This document shows positions 32,521 to 43,932 of a DNA stretch of 64,000 nt, piece by piece. Every line of letters begins with the position of its first letter. Position 1 is the first letter of the stretch. Source of the stretch: Edaphobacter lichenicola (lineage in GTDB: Bacteria; Acidobacteriota; Terriglobia; Terriglobales; Acidobacteriaceae); assembly GCF_025264645.1 (NCBI RefSeq), contig NZ_CP073696.1, positions 62,001-126,000 of the forward strand, given 5' to 3'. A program made the translations under genes and the position numbers. The notes below the pieces were generated by a model, which worked only from the letters and a program-made list of their open reading frames with translations, ran no database searches and was not told where the DNA came from.

Positions 32521-33291
32521 ATGAGCGATCTGGAAGAGCGGCTTTATGGCGGCAATGTTGCGGATTCGGTAGTGCGCGTTGGTGCGACGGTGCGCAAGCC
32601 TGTGACTGCGGCGACGAGTAGCGTTGAGGCGTTTCTGGAACATCTCTTTGAGGCTGGATTTGGTGGGGCTCCGCGTACGCTTGGGCGTGATGAGAAGGGC
32701 CGGCATGTGCTGGAGTATGTGCCGGGGGCGACGGAGCAACCTTTCTCGTACACGAATGACGAGCTGGTGCGGGTGGGGCGGCTGATTCGAGAGTTCCATG
32801 CGGCTGCGTCGAGTTTTGTTCCGCCGGTAGGGGCGCAATGGCTGGTTGCGATTAAGCCTGATTCGGAGTCGATGATCTGCCATAACGATCTTGCGCCGTG
32901 GAATCTGGTGCGCGGTGGAGAGCGATGGGTGTTTATTGATTGGGATGGGAGTGGGCCGGGGTCGGTGCTGTGGGATGTGGCTTATGCGGCGCAGAGCTTT
33001 GTGCCGTTGATTCATGGGGGAGGGCCTGCCGTGGATGCTCTGCGGCTACGCTGCTTGGTGGATGGGTACAGGCTTGATCGGTCGCAGCGGGAGAGGCTGC
33101 CTGAGATGATGGCCGCTCGGACGAGAGCGATGTTTGAGTTGGGTGAGCGTGCGGCGATGACGGGGGAGCAGCCCTGGGCGCGGATCCATGCGGAGGGGGA
33201 TGGCGGGCGTCATTGGAAGCAGGCTGCGGAGTATGTGGAGCGGCATCTGGATGTCTGGAGAGATGCGCTGCTTGTAGGTCTTGTGGGGTGA
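32521..33291 (+). CDS. Aminoglycoside-phosphotransferase-fold kinase
   Basis: A small-molecule kinase of the APH/choline-kinase superfamily. The catalytic loop MICHNDLAPWNLVRGG and the metal motif WVFIDWDGSGPG are both present, and the upstream VLEYVPGATE fits the hinge. ATG 32521 gives MSDLEERLYGGNV (256 residues). ATG 32497 is an alternative with eight more residues. The start of the frame overlaps the end of the lipoprotein gene. The N-lobe glycine loop is poorly conserved. The substrate is unknown and resistance should not be assumed. Confidence 0.82.
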   Translation: MSDLEERLYGGNVADSVVRVGATVRKPVTAATSSVEAFLEHLFEAGFGGAPRTLGRDEKGRHVLEYVPGATEQPFSYTNDELVRVGRLIREFHAAASSFVPPVGAQWLVAIKPDSESMICHNDLAPWNLVRGGERWVFIDWDGSGPGSVLWDVAYAAQSFVPLIHGGGPAVDALRLRCLVDGYRLDRSQRERLPEMMAARTRAMFELGERAAMTGEQPWARIHAEGDGGRHWKQAAEYVERHLDVWRDALLVGLVG

Positions 33292-33294
33292 GAG

Positions 33295-33335
33295 CAACCG
33301 CAGATCCCCTTCGGGGATGACAACCAAAAGACGAA
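33295..33335. repeat. Hairpin repeat (GCAGATCCC family), single copy
   Basis: GCAGATCCCCTTCGGGGATG followed by ACAACCAAAAG, starting at 33300. It is identical in its core to the first unit of the array at 30745. It lies four bases after the kinase stop, between two convergent genes. Confidence 0.75.
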
Positions 33336-33377
33336 CAAGAACAAAAGCTATAACGCCAACTGTAGCGGCAAAGGGTG

Positions 33378-34544
33378 TCAGGCGTAGAAGGTGGCGATGG
33401 CGTCGACTACGGTTTGCTGCTCGTCTTCGCGTAGCTCGGGGTACATGGGGAGCGCGAGGACTTCGTGGGCGGCGGCTTCGCTGATGGGGAAGTCGCCTTG
33501 TTTGTAGCCGAGAGTTGTCAGGCTGGTCTGGAGATGAAGCGGGAGTGGGTAGTAGATTTCGCTGCCGATTTTTTGATCGGCGAGGTGTTGGCGGAGTGCG
33601 TCGCGGCGTGGGACTCGGATGACGTACTGGTGGAAGACGTGACCGGCGCGTGGGTCGGTGATGGGGAGGACGATGCCTTCGGTCACGCTAGATGCGGTGA
33701 GCTTTGCTGCGTGGAAGAGCTGGTCGTAGCGGGCGGCGTGGTCGCGGCGCTGCTGGTTCCACTTGGGGAGGTATCGGAGTTTGACCTCGAGGACGGCGGC
33801 CTGGATGGAGTCGAGGCGGGAGTTCCAGCCGATCTCGTCGTGGTAGTAGCGGCGGCGCATGCCGTGGGCGCGGAGGACGCGGGCGTGGTCGTCGATTGCG
33901 GCGGAGGTGGTGGTGACGAGGCCGGCGTCACCCATGGCGCTGAGATTTTTTGTGGGGTAGAAGCTGAAAGCGGCAGCGTCGCCGAGGGCGCCAGCGGGAA
34001 TGTTGTTCCAGGTGGCTCCGAAGGCCTGGGCGGCGTCCTCGATGAGGACGAGGTTGTGGTGTTGCTTGAGGGCGGTGAAGGCGTCCCAGTCGGCGCACTG
34101 GCCGTAGAGATGGACGGGGAGGATGGCTTTGACGTTGCTGCCAGCGGGGGAGTGGAGGACCTTCTCAACGGCTGGGGCGGAGAGGTTGAAGGTGGCGGGG
34201 TCGATGTCGGCTAAGAGGGGTGTGGCACCGCAGCGGAGGATGGCGCTGACGGTGGCGAAGAAGCTGAAAGGAGTGGTGATGACGGCGTCGCCAAGGCCGA
34301 TGTTGGCGGCGGCGAGGGCGAGCCAGATGGCGTCGGTGCCGCTGGCGCAGCCGATGGCGTGAGGTGCGGCGCAGGCGGTGGCGGCGGCGAGTTCGAAGCT
34401 GGTGACCTGAGGGCCGAGGATGAAGTGCTGCGAGGTGCAGACGGCTTCGATGGAGTCTAAGATTTCCTGCCGGAGGGTGGCGAACTGGCGGGAGAAATCG
34501 AGCATTGGGACGGGCTGCTGCGTACGGGTCGGCACATCTGTCAT
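33378..34544 (-). CDS. DegT/DnrJ/EryC1/StrS-family aminotransferase
   Basis: A PLP-dependent sugar aminotransferase, 388 residues from ATG 34544 (MTDVPTRTQQPVPMLDFSRQ). Motifs: the substrate/PLP-binding CASGTDAIWLALAAANIG, PTHL-like LPVHLYGQCAD, the acidic IEDAAQAFGA, and the lysine-bearing FSFYPTKNLSAMGDAGL, plus YHDEIGWNSRLDSIQAAVL. These enzymes form amino sugars for cell-surface polysaccharides. No other sugar genes are adjacent. It is convergent with the kinase gene. Confidence 0.93.
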   Translation of the reverse strand: MTDVPTRTQQPVPMLDFSRQFATLRQEILDSIEAVCTSQHFILGPQVTSFELAAATACAAPHAIGCASGTDAIWLALAAANIGLGDAVITTPFSFFATVSAILRCGATPLLADIDPATFNLSAPAVEKVLHSPAGSNVKAILPVHLYGQCADWDAFTALKQHHNLVLIEDAAQAFGATWNNIPAGALGDAAAFSFYPTKNLSAMGDAGLVTTTSAAIDDHARVLRAHGMRRRYYHDEIGWNSRLDSIQAAVLEVKLRYLPKWNQQRRDHAARYDQLFHAAKLTASSVTEGIVLPITDPRAGHVFHQYVIRVPRRDALRQHLADQKIGSEIYYPLPLHLQTSLTTLGYKQGDFPISEAAAHEVLALPMYPELREDEQQTVVDAIATFYA

Positions 34545-34798
34545 GGTATATCGCACAGATACAACTGCGATAACGACTGCTTCCTTTCATTCCTGGTTGC
34601 AATGCGTCTAAGGAAGTATTGCTTTCGCCGGTAGAATATGGCTGGGCGAGTTGATTATTGACGTGGATGCTCGTATTGTTGACAGTCTTGGCTTCAGACT
34701 TGGCATTGCGGCGCGCTAAGTATTCTTCTGAAGCTGATGGGTCACGGAAAACCTCATCGCAGGGCGAACTTAGATTTTAGATAAAGGAGATCGGCACC

Positions 34799-35122
34799 AT
34801 GGAATCAAAGCCGGCACAGAACATTCAGGATACTTTTCTCAACACTGTGCGAAAAGACAAGAGTCCGATCACGATCTACCTAGTAAGCGGCGTAAAGCTG
34901 ACGGGAAAGATTCGGTCATTCGATAAATATTCGGTGCTGCTGGAGAACAACAGCCAGGAGCAGCTGATCTTTAAACATGCGATCTCGACGGTGGTGAGTG
35001 GGCGAGCCGGAGCGCATGGCGATGTGCGGAGCGACGTGAAGCCGGAGGTCCGGGCGACGGTGGGCTCTGCTTCCGCTGCCGGTGCGCCCGTGCAAGAGGC
35101 CACTGGAACCCAAGGCCGTTAG
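34799..35122 (+). CDS. hfq: RNA chaperone Hfq
   Basis: A hexameric RNA chaperone that helps small RNAs pair with mRNAs. It shows the Sm1 motif ([20 protein letters not shown]) and Sm2 (FKHAISTVV), with a 35-residue Ala/Val-rich tail. Length 107. AAGGAGAT lies eight bases before the ATG. It is followed by hflX after three bases. The 254-base gap upstream (34545-34798) shows no gene. A weak TTGGCA...TATTCT pair near 34700 could be a promoter. Confidence 0.96.
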   Translation: MESKPAQNIQDTFLNTVRKDKSPITIYLVSGVKLTGKIRSFDKYSVLLENNSQEQLIFKHAISTVVSGRAGAHGDVRSDVKPEVRATVGSASAAGAPVQEATGTQGR

Positions 35123-35125
35123 CCG

Positions 35126-36589
35126 TTGATCTCAGAAGATCCGAAGGCCGGTGGAGCAAAGCCCGCACGACGCAGCCTGGTTGAAGCTCAGGAGGCGGCC
35201 TCACGTGTTGCTCACAGGGGTGGATTGGCCCATACGGAGCGTGCGGTGCTGGTTGCGGTGGAGTTTACCGGCGAGCGGCGCAAATTGACCGCGGCCGCAA
35301 GGCTGGCGAAGACTGCTGCGGCAGTCTCTGCCGGGACGATGCTTGATGCTCATGACGAGGGTGCTGCGCCGAAGCTGGCCGTCGATCTGGACTTCCATGC
35401 TTCGCTTGCGGAGTTTGAAGAGCTTGCACGAAGCGCCGGGGCGGAGGTTGCGGCGACGCTGATTCAGCGACGGCCGAAGCCGGATCCTGCGACGCTGGTG
35501 GGACAGGGCAAGCTGGAGGAGATTGAGGCTGTCATCGCCTCGGCTGGGGCTGATCTGGTTCTGTTCGACCATGATCTGACGCCGTCGCAGTTGCGGAATC
35601 TGGAGGCGAAGCTGCCGTGTCGCGTGATCGACCGGACGCAGCTGATTCTGGATATCTTTGCACGTCATGCGAGAACCAGGGAGGGCCAGCTGCAGGTGGA
35701 GCTGGCGCAGCTGGAGTATCAGCTGCCACGGCTGGCGGGGCGTGGGAAGGCAATGTCTCAGTTGGGCGGCGGTATCGGCACGCGCGGACCGGGTGAGACG
35801 CAGTTGGAGACGGATCGCCGGAAGATCAATCTGCGCATCGATCATGTGAAGGAGCAGCTGGAGTCGGTGCGGCGGATTCGGCGGCAGCAGCGGCAGCGGA
35901 GAGAGGCTGTGCCGGTGCCGGTGGTTGCGCTGGTGGGCTATACGAACGCTGGGAAGAGCACGTTGTTCAATGCGCTGACTGAGGCGGGAGTGCTGGAGTC
36001 GTCGCGGATGTTTGCGACGCTCGATCCGAAGCTGCGGCAACTGACGCTACCGTCGCGGAGAAAGATTCTGCTGTCGGATACGGTGGGGTTTATTCGGAAT
36101 CTACCGCACACGCTGGTTACGAGCTTTCGCGCAACGCTGGAAGAGGTGGAGCGGGCAGAGCTGTTGCTGCACATTCGTGATGCTTCGAGTCCGATGGTGG
36201 ATGAGCAGAAGGCGCAGGTGGAGAAGGTGCTGGCGGAGCTGGATGTCTCCGGGAAACCGGTGATTGAGGTGTTGAACAAGATCGACCTGGTGGCGGATGG
36301 CGAAGAGATGCCGATGGGTGCGCCGGGAAGCATCGCCGTATCGGGGTTAAAGAAGCTGGGATTGGATCATCTGCTGAGCGCCATTGATGCTGCGCTGGTG
36401 GTGGATCCATTGATCGAGATGCAGTTTCGTCTGCCGCAGTCGGAGGGTGCTGTGCTGGCGGCGTTGGAGGCGGGGGCAATCGTGGATGGGAAGCGGTTTG
36501 AGGGAAACCTCGCGTATGTGACGGCGCGTGGGCCTGCGTCGCTGTTGAACCGGTTTCGACGGTTTCGCGAACGGGCTGGGCAGAGATGA
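35126..36589 (+). CDS. hflX: GTPase HflX
   Basis: A ribosome-associated GTPase that splits stalled ribosomes. The 487-residue protein has an N-terminal HflX domain (about 90-255, [38 protein letters not shown]) and a G domain with G1 [15 protein letters not shown]3 [15 protein letters not shown] and G4 LNKIDL. The start appears to be TTG 35126, four bases after the hfq stop, giving [10 protein letters not shown]. No ATG is available before residue 70, so this is the best choice. hfq-hflX is a conserved pair. Confidence 0.95.
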   Translation: MISEDPKAGGAKPARRSLVEAQEAASRVAHRGGLAHTERAVLVAVEFTGERRKLTAAARLAKTAAAVSAGTMLDAHDEGAAPKLAVDLDFHASLAEFEELARSAGAEVAATLIQRRPKPDPATLVGQGKLEEIEAVIASAGADLVLFDHDLTPSQLRNLEAKLPCRVIDRTQLILDIFARHARTREGQLQVELAQLEYQLPRLAGRGKAMSQLGGGIGTRGPGETQLETDRRKINLRIDHVKEQLESVRRIRRQQRQRREAVPVPVVALVGYTNAGKSTLFNALTEAGVLESSRMFATLDPKLRQLTLPSRRKILLSDTVGFIRNLPHTLVTSFRATLEEVERAELLLHIRDASSPMVDEQKAQVEKVLAELDVSGKPVIEVLNKIDLVADGEEMPMGAPGSIAVSGLKKLGLDHLLSAIDAALVVDPLIEMQFRLPQSEGAVLAALEAGAIVDGKRFEGNLAYVTARGPASLLNRFRRFRERAGQR

Positions 36590-36785
36590 AGAAGGGGCCG
36601 TTAACTAGCATAGGCCGCCTGAAGGGGAGCGGAGGTGGTGTCCCCAATCACGCGACCTATGTGACCCAGAGTTTAGGGTCCAGGTGGTGTATTAAGTCTA
36701 GTCTTTTGGTTGTAGATGTCAAAGGCTAAGTTCGGTGGCTAAGTTGGGTCAGATCAGGGAGAAGAGTGGTTTTAACGGTCTGTGC

Positions 36786-36812
36786 GAATATCGCTACCTG
36801 TGAGCGATATTC
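36786..36812. promoter_or_regulatory. Perfect dyad upstream of the atp promoter
   Basis: GAATATCGCT (36786-36795) and AGCGATATTC (36803-36812) are exact reverse complements separated by seven bases. No T-run follows, so it is unlike a terminator. It ends 13 bases before the -35 element, a common place for an activator or repressor site. Confidence 0.55.
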
Positions 36813-36825
36813 AACCATACGTTTG

Positions 36826-36855
36826 TTGACACTCTAGTTAGCGCTTTGCTAAAAC
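36826..36855 (+). promoter_or_regulatory. Candidate sigma-70 promoter of the atp operon
   Basis: A consensus TTGACA at 36826-36831 and TAAAAC at 36850-36855 with an 18-base spacer. The -10 is imperfect. It is the only strong -35 in the gap and lies 111 bases before atpF. Confidence 0.5.
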
Positions 36856-36966
36856 TAGGTGTACCTCGAACTATCACGCAGCGTCTGCGCCAGCGTTTTC
36901 TGGTCAGAGTCGCGGTGTGAGACAGCTGACGATAGGACTTCCAAGCGGCCCCGGCCGACCCCATTC

Positions 36967-37434
36967 ATGGATCAGATTCTGAATCAACTCGGTGGACTTG
37001 TGCTCGGCTCCGTGCCGACGATGGTCTTTTTTATTTTGCTGGTAACAGCGTATGGATTCCTCGTTCGCAGGCCACTCGATCGTGTGTTGGCCGAACGACG
37101 TGCGCGCACCTCGGGCGCCATCGAACAGGCCAAGCGTGCGATTGCCGCGGCTGAGGCGGAGACTGCCCGGTACGAAGAGAAGCTGCGCAAGGCTAAGGCT
37201 GAGATATTTCAACTGCGCGACCAGAGGATGAAGCAGTGGAACGCCGAGCGGGAAGCGGCTCTGGGACTGGTTCGTCAGCATACGCAGGACCGGGTTCGCG
37301 GGGCGAAGCAGGAGATTGAGCAGAGCGCACACGAGGCGCGGCTGCAGATCGCAGGTATGAGCGAGGAACTCAGCTCGAAGATTCTCAATGCAGTGTTGCC
37401 GGCCGACGTTCGTGCGACGGAGGTTGTGCGGTGA
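36967..37434 (+). CDS. atpF: ATP synthase F0 b-type subunit (first)
   Basis: Peripheral-stalk subunit, 155 residues from ATG 36967 (MDQILNQLGGLVLGSVP). One membrane helix lies at about 17-35 (VFFILLVTAYGFLV), followed by RRPLDRVLAERRARTSGAIE and a long charged coiled coil (about 45-140, AAAEAETARYEEKLRKA), the usual b/b' design. The following gene is a second b-type subunit and overlaps it by GTGA, so a b-b' heterodimer is likely. Confidence 0.9.
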   Translation: MDQILNQLGGLVLGSVPTMVFFILLVTAYGFLVRRPLDRVLAERRARTSGAIEQAKRAIAAAEAETARYEEKLRKAKAEIFQLRDQRMKQWNAEREAALGLVRQHTQDRVRGAKQEIEQSAHEARLQIAGMSEELSSKILNAVLPADVRATEVVR

Positions 37435-38156
37435 AGATTTCATTTGTGAAGCGGTTTCTCACCGTGGTGATGTTTGCGGCGTTGCTGGTTGTTCCTGCGC
37501 ACTCGCTTCGGGCTCAGGATGCGGGCTCTGCTGATCCCAGCATTGCAAGGCAGAGCACGCCTGAAGCACAGGCTCCGGCGAAGGAGAAGCAGGAAGTAGA
37601 CGAGAACGACCAGTATCTGCACTCTGACACCGTGCGTGGGCTGGGGGCGAAGGTTGGCTTGAATGCGGAGCAGGCGGCTACCGCGTTTACGGTTCTGAAT
37701 TTTGTCGTGCTGGCGGCGTTGCTGGGATGGTTCCTGGTAAAGAGTTTGCCTAAGAAGTTCCGCGATCGCAGCACGGAGATTCAAAAGCAGCTTGTGGATG
37801 CTCGCACGGCGACCGAAGAGGCGAGTGCGCGGTTGAACAGCGTGGAAGATCGTTTGAGCAAGCTGGACGGTCAGATTGCTGCGATGAAGGCACAGGCTGA
37901 GAAGGACTCCGCTCACGACGAAGAGCGCATCAAGGCCAGTGTGGAAGACGAGAAGCAGAAGATTCTTGCGGCGGCGGAGCAGGAGATTACGGCCGCGACC
38001 GCTTTAGCGCAGCGGCAGATTCAGCAGTATGCGGCCGAGCTGGCGATAGAACAGGCGGCGCGCAAGCTGGTGGTGACTGCCGAGACCGACAGGTTGCTGG
38101 TGCAGGACTTTGCACGGCGACTGACCGGTGATGATACGAAGAAAGGACAAAATTAA
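37431..38156 (+). CDS. atpF: ATP synthase F0 b-type subunit (second, with signal peptide)
   Basis: A 241-residue b-type subunit. Unusually it begins with a signal-peptide-like segment (VKRFLTVVMFAALLVVPAHS, about 6-25, then LRAQD), a 55-residue acidic spacer, then the true membrane helix (about 83-105, FTVLNFVVLAALLGWFLVK), then PKKFRDRSTEIQKQL and a coiled coil to about 210. The GTG start overlaps the previous stop. An N-out orientation is implied, as in bacterial b subunits. The periplasmic extension is characteristic of this lineage as far as I can judge. Confidence 0.88.
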   Translation: MKISFVKRFLTVVMFAALLVVPAHSLRAQDAGSADPSIARQSTPEAQAPAKEKQEVDENDQYLHSDTVRGLGAKVGLNAEQAATAFTVLNFVVLAALLGWFLVKSLPKKFRDRSTEIQKQLVDARTATEEASARLNSVEDRLSKLDGQIAAMKAQAEKDSAHDEERIKASVEDEKQKILAAAEQEITAATALAQRQIQQYAAELAIEQAARKLVVTAETDRLLVQDFARRLTGDDTKKGQN

Positions 38157-38695
38157 TGTCTGTCCTTTCGTTGCGTTATGCTCGTGCGTTTGCCACAGTG
38201 GCTTCGGCTGCCCATCTGGATGCTGCAGCAGCACAGCAGCAGTTGGCTGATTTCAGTGGGACGTTCGCTGGGAGCCAGCAGTTGCGTGAAATTTTGATGA
38301 ATCCCTCGATTCCGAATGAGCAGAAGTTGAAGGTGCTCGACGCGATCGCTGGACGTATCGGGATGTTTCCGCAGGTGAGGAATTTTCTTGCGGTGATCAT
38401 GGATCATCAGCGGCTTGATGAGTTGAATGAGATTTTGGATGAGTACCATCTGGTTGCGGACGAGCAGTCCAACCTGGCTGAGGCGGAGATTACCAGTGCG
38501 CGTCCGCTGAATGAGCAGGATCGCGTGGAGCTTGAGGCGCAGGTGGCGAAGCTGGCTGGAGGGCGCGTTCGCGTGACCTATGGCCAGGATGCGACGTTGT
38601 TGGGCGGCGCGGTGGTGCGGATCGGATCGACGGTCTATGACGGGTCCATTCGAGCGCAGTTGCAACAGCTGAAGCAGAAGTTAGTGAACGCATAG
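38156..38695 (+). CDS. atpH: ATP synthase F1 delta subunit
   Basis: Links F1 to the peripheral stalk. The 179-residue protein has the standard start LSLRYARAFATVA, the six-helix bundle to about 105, LNPS-like MNPSIPNEQKLKVLDAI, and the conserved C-terminal DATLLGGAVVRIGSTVYDGS. The ATG overlaps the previous TAA (TAATG). Confidence 0.95.
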   Translation: MSVLSLRYARAFATVASAAHLDAAAAQQQLADFSGTFAGSQQLREILMNPSIPNEQKLKVLDAIAGRIGMFPQVRNFLAVIMDHQRLDELNEILDEYHLVADEQSNLAEAEITSARPLNEQDRVELEAQVAKLAGGRVRVTYGQDATLLGGAVVRIGSTVYDGSIRAQLQQLKQKLVNA

Positions 38696-38746
38696 ATTTC
38701 GTGCCGGCGACGGCTAGTTTTTTCAGATTTGACACGAAGCGAGTAG

Positions 38747-40303
<1,557 letters not shown>

Positions 40304-40306
40304 ACC

Positions 40307-41398
40307 ATGGCAAACGTACTCGATTTACGGCGTCGCATCCGCAGTGTGAAGAACACGCGGCAGATTACGAAGGCCATGAAGATGGTTTCGGCGGCTAAGC
40401 TGCGCCGTGCGCAGGATCGCGCGATGCAGGCACGGCCTTATGCGCAGATGCTGATCAACGTGCTGGAGTCGCTGGTTCGCCGCACGGATCTTTACAACAA
40501 GGATACGGGCCAGATCTTTCATCCGTTGCTGATTGAGCGGGATGAGAAGAACGTCCTGGTGCTTGTGATCGCAGGCGATAAGGGTTTCGCCGGTGGATTC
40601 AACTCCAATGTTGGCAAGGCTGCGCAGAAGTTCATCGATAGCCGGCTTGCGAAGGGGCAGAACATCGATCTGGAGCCGATCGGTAAGAAGGCGATTGGTT
40701 TTTACAAGAGAAAGTTTCCCGCGGCACAGTACGAGAAGACTGAAGAGCACTACGACAACGATCTTTCGACTCACTATGAGACGATTCGGCATCGAGCGGC
40801 GCAGGTCGAGGTGTCGGAGGAGTATCCCGATCTTCTTTTGAAGACGGAGTTCAGCGCAGTTGCGGAGCTTGCGCACTCCATCGTGGAGCGGTATAGCCGA
40901 TCGGAGATCGACTCGGTTTATATCGTCTACAACGAGTTCAAATCGGTTCTGTTGCAGAGGATTGTGGTTGAGAAGCTTCTGCCGATTGAGAAGCTTGGAG
41001 CACCGAGTGTTGTGGCGGAGCAGATTCCGACGGAAGAAGAGCGCGAAGCTGCAGTGAAAGCGGCGCAGTCGGAGGGCATCAGTGTGCATGTGCCCGAGCA
41101 GAGCGAGATGGAGGAGGAGGCCAAGAAGTTTGGCACGGCGGATGTCGATTACATCTTCGACCAGACGCCGGAAGAGCTCTTCAGCCACCTGATGCCGCGG
41201 TATGTGACGACGCAGATCTTCCATGCACTGCTGGAATCGACTGCCGCTGAGCACGCGGCGCGCATGACGGCGACCGATGCCGCTACGAAGAACGCAGGCG
41301 ACCTGATCGACAGCCTGAGCCTTACCATGAACCGTCTGAGGCAGGCGGCGATTACGAAGGAAATTATTGAGATTGTGAGTGGCGCGGCTGCCCTGTAA
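40307..41398 (+). CDS. atpG: ATP synthase F1 gamma subunit with acidic insert
   Basis: The rotor shaft. At 363 residues it is clearly longer than the usual 285-300. Conserved ends are intact: LRRRIRSVKNTRQITKAMKM with SAAKLRRA at the start and HAARMTATDAATKNAGDLID to NRLRQAAITKEIIEIV at the end. The extra length is mainly a Glu-rich insert at about 230-279 (PTEEEREAAVKAAQSEG, PEQSEMEEEAKKFG), between the Rossmann-like head and the C-terminal helix. Confidence 0.95.
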   Translation: MANVLDLRRRIRSVKNTRQITKAMKMVSAAKLRRAQDRAMQARPYAQMLINVLESLVRRTDLYNKDTGQIFHPLLIERDEKNVLVLVIAGDKGFAGGFNSNVGKAAQKFIDSRLAKGQNIDLEPIGKKAIGFYKRKFPAAQYEKTEEHYDNDLSTHYETIRHRAAQVEVSEEYPDLLLKTEFSAVAELAHSIVERYSRSEIDSVYIVYNEFKSVLLQRIVVEKLLPIEKLGAPSVVAEQIPTEEEREAAVKAAQSEGISVHVPEQSEMEEEAKKFGTADVDYIFDQTPEELFSHLMPRYVTTQIFHALLESTAAEHAARMTATDAATKNAGDLIDSLSLTMNRLRQAAITKEIIEIVSGAAAL

Positions 41399-41418
41399 GT
41401 ACGGGAGAGCTGCAATAA

Positions 41419-42873
<1,455 letters not shown>

Positions 42874-42876
42874 ACC

Positions 42877-43308
42877 ATGGCAGAGACGACGAGCAATTCG
42901 GGGTTGTTAGCGGTTCGGCTGGTTACGCCGGACCGTGTTCTGCTGGACGCGACGGCGGAGTCGGTCGAGCTGCCGTCGATGTCGGGGTATCTGGAGGCTC
43001 TGTATGGAGCTGCGCCGCTGCTCGCGGAGCTTGGTGCGGGTGAGGTGCGGTTGCATGGGGGTAGCTCGGGCGATCAGAAGTTCTTTGTTGCCTGGGGTTT
43101 TGTTGAGGTGCTTCCGCAGCGTGTGACGATTCTGGCAGAGACTGCGATGCCTCCGAATGAGATCGACCGCGCTGAGGCCCAGAAACAGCTTCAGGAGGGC
43201 GACAAGCTCTGGCATGAGGCTGGCGACGATGGCGCGAAGTATGACGAGGCCAATGCCATCACACGTGAGGCCGAAGAGAAGATTGCTTCTGCGGAAGGAA
43301 AGAGCTAG
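42877..43308 (+). CDS. atpC: ATP synthase F1 epsilon subunit
   Basis: Regulatory and coupling subunit, 143 residues. The N-terminal beta-sandwich (LLAVRLVTPDRVLLDATAES, MSGYLEALYGAAPLLAELGA) and the C-terminal helical hairpin (about 88-140, RAEAQKQLQEG) are typical. It starts three bases after the atpD stop and ends the operon before a strong terminator. Genes for subunits a and c (atpB, atpE) are absent from the window, so the F0 ring is encoded elsewhere. Confidence 0.95.
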   Translation: MAETTSNSGLLAVRLVTPDRVLLDATAESVELPSMSGYLEALYGAAPLLAELGAGEVRLHGGSSGDQKFFVAWGFVEVLPQRVTILAETAMPPNEIDRAEAQKQLQEGDKLWHEAGDDGAKYDEANAITREAEEKIASAEGKS

Positions 43309-43625
43309 GTTTTCTTCCAACGAGTACGAGTCTTCGGAGCCGCCCTTGAACGGGGCGGCTTTTGTTTTTTCAGGGATTGTCTGGTAGATGGCATTAGTCG
43401 CGTTTTTGTCAAAAAAGCCTAATTTCTGTAAAAAGTAGCGGCGATCAGAAACTTTCAATCAGGTTTGTGGATCACACCTTCCGAGATGGCTTACTGCAGC
43501 AGATCGCATCCTTGCGACCTGCCAGCCTGCGGCGTCACTGTTGAACGTATTCAAGAGCCCACCACCTGATGAGCTTGGGGCGATCGAAGCACAAGGCAGA
43601 CTCGCAACTCTCAGGAGGAAACACG
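43309..43625. other. 317-base intergenic region after the ATP synthase operon
   Basis: Beyond the atp terminator (43339-43370) it holds a small hairpin at 43500-43521 (TCGCA-TCCT-TGCGA with an outer CAG/CTG) and the strong ribosome-binding site of the next gene. No other gene is supported. Confidence 0.55.
43339..43370 (+). terminator. Terminator of the ATP synthase operon
   Basis: The stem GCCGCCC/GGGCGGC (43339-43345 with 43353-43359) is followed by TTTTGTTTTTT. Confidence 0.93.
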
Positions 43626-43841
43626 ATGCGTTCCGAACTAGTCTTCAAAGCAATCGCCCATGAGTCTAACCGCTATCTGCTGGTCAAACTCGTCGCCAAG
43701 GGAACCCGCAGTCTACATCGACCTAACACGCGGGTGCAGGATACGACCAACGAGATGTTCGAGCGCTTCGCTGTGCCAGCGTCGACGGCCGAATCTGTAC
43801 CGTTCGAACAAATACCGGATCAACAGAGGCGTGCCGCCTGA
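43626..43841 (+). CDS. Small omega-like (RpoZ-type) protein
   Basis: A 71-residue protein starting at ATG 43626, preceded by AGGAGG at seven bases. The segment SNRYLLVKLVAKGTRSLH aligns with the NRFxLVxxAxxRARQL core of RNA polymerase omega subunits, and HRPNTRVQDTTNEMFERF follows. Acidobacterial omega proteins have this general shape. It may be a paralogue rather than the main rpoZ, which is usually near gmk. The next gene resembles a sigma factor, which fits a transcription role. The identity is by motif only. Confidence 0.6.
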   Translation: MRSELVFKAIAHESNRYLLVKLVAKGTRSLHRPNTRVQDTTNEMFERFAVPASTAESVPFEQIPDQQRRAA

Positions 43842-43885
43842 TAAAGCGGTTTCGGCGGGTTTCACGAGAGGTGGGTCTGTCTGAG

Positions 43886-43915
43886 CCGGCACAGACGGGC
43901 CCGGCACAGACGGGC
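43886..43915. repeat. Perfect 15-bp tandem duplication
   Basis: CCGGCACAGACGGGC occurs twice in direct succession (43886-43900, 43901-43915), in the 91-base gap between the omega-like and sigma-like genes, ending 17 bases before the sigma-like start. It may be slippage or paired binding sites. Confidence 0.7.
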
Positions 43916-43932
43916 TGGCAGGGGGCAGAGTT

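Larger units (their letters stand above)
36590..36966. other. 377-base intergenic region before the ATP synthase operon
   Basis: No gene supported. It carries a perfect 10-bp inverted repeat (36786-36812), a promoter candidate just after it (36826-36855), and an untranslated leader of about 100 bases. The left part (36590-36785) shows nothing recognisable. Confidence 0.6.

Noticed and set aside
32521-33291. Antibiotic-resistance aminoglycoside kinase
   Set aside because: Only the fold motifs match; no mobile context and no subtype signature, so a housekeeping or metabolite kinase is as likely.
34680-34725. Sigma-54 promoter before hfq
   Set aside because: TTGGCA and TTGC occur but not with the GG/GC spacing required.
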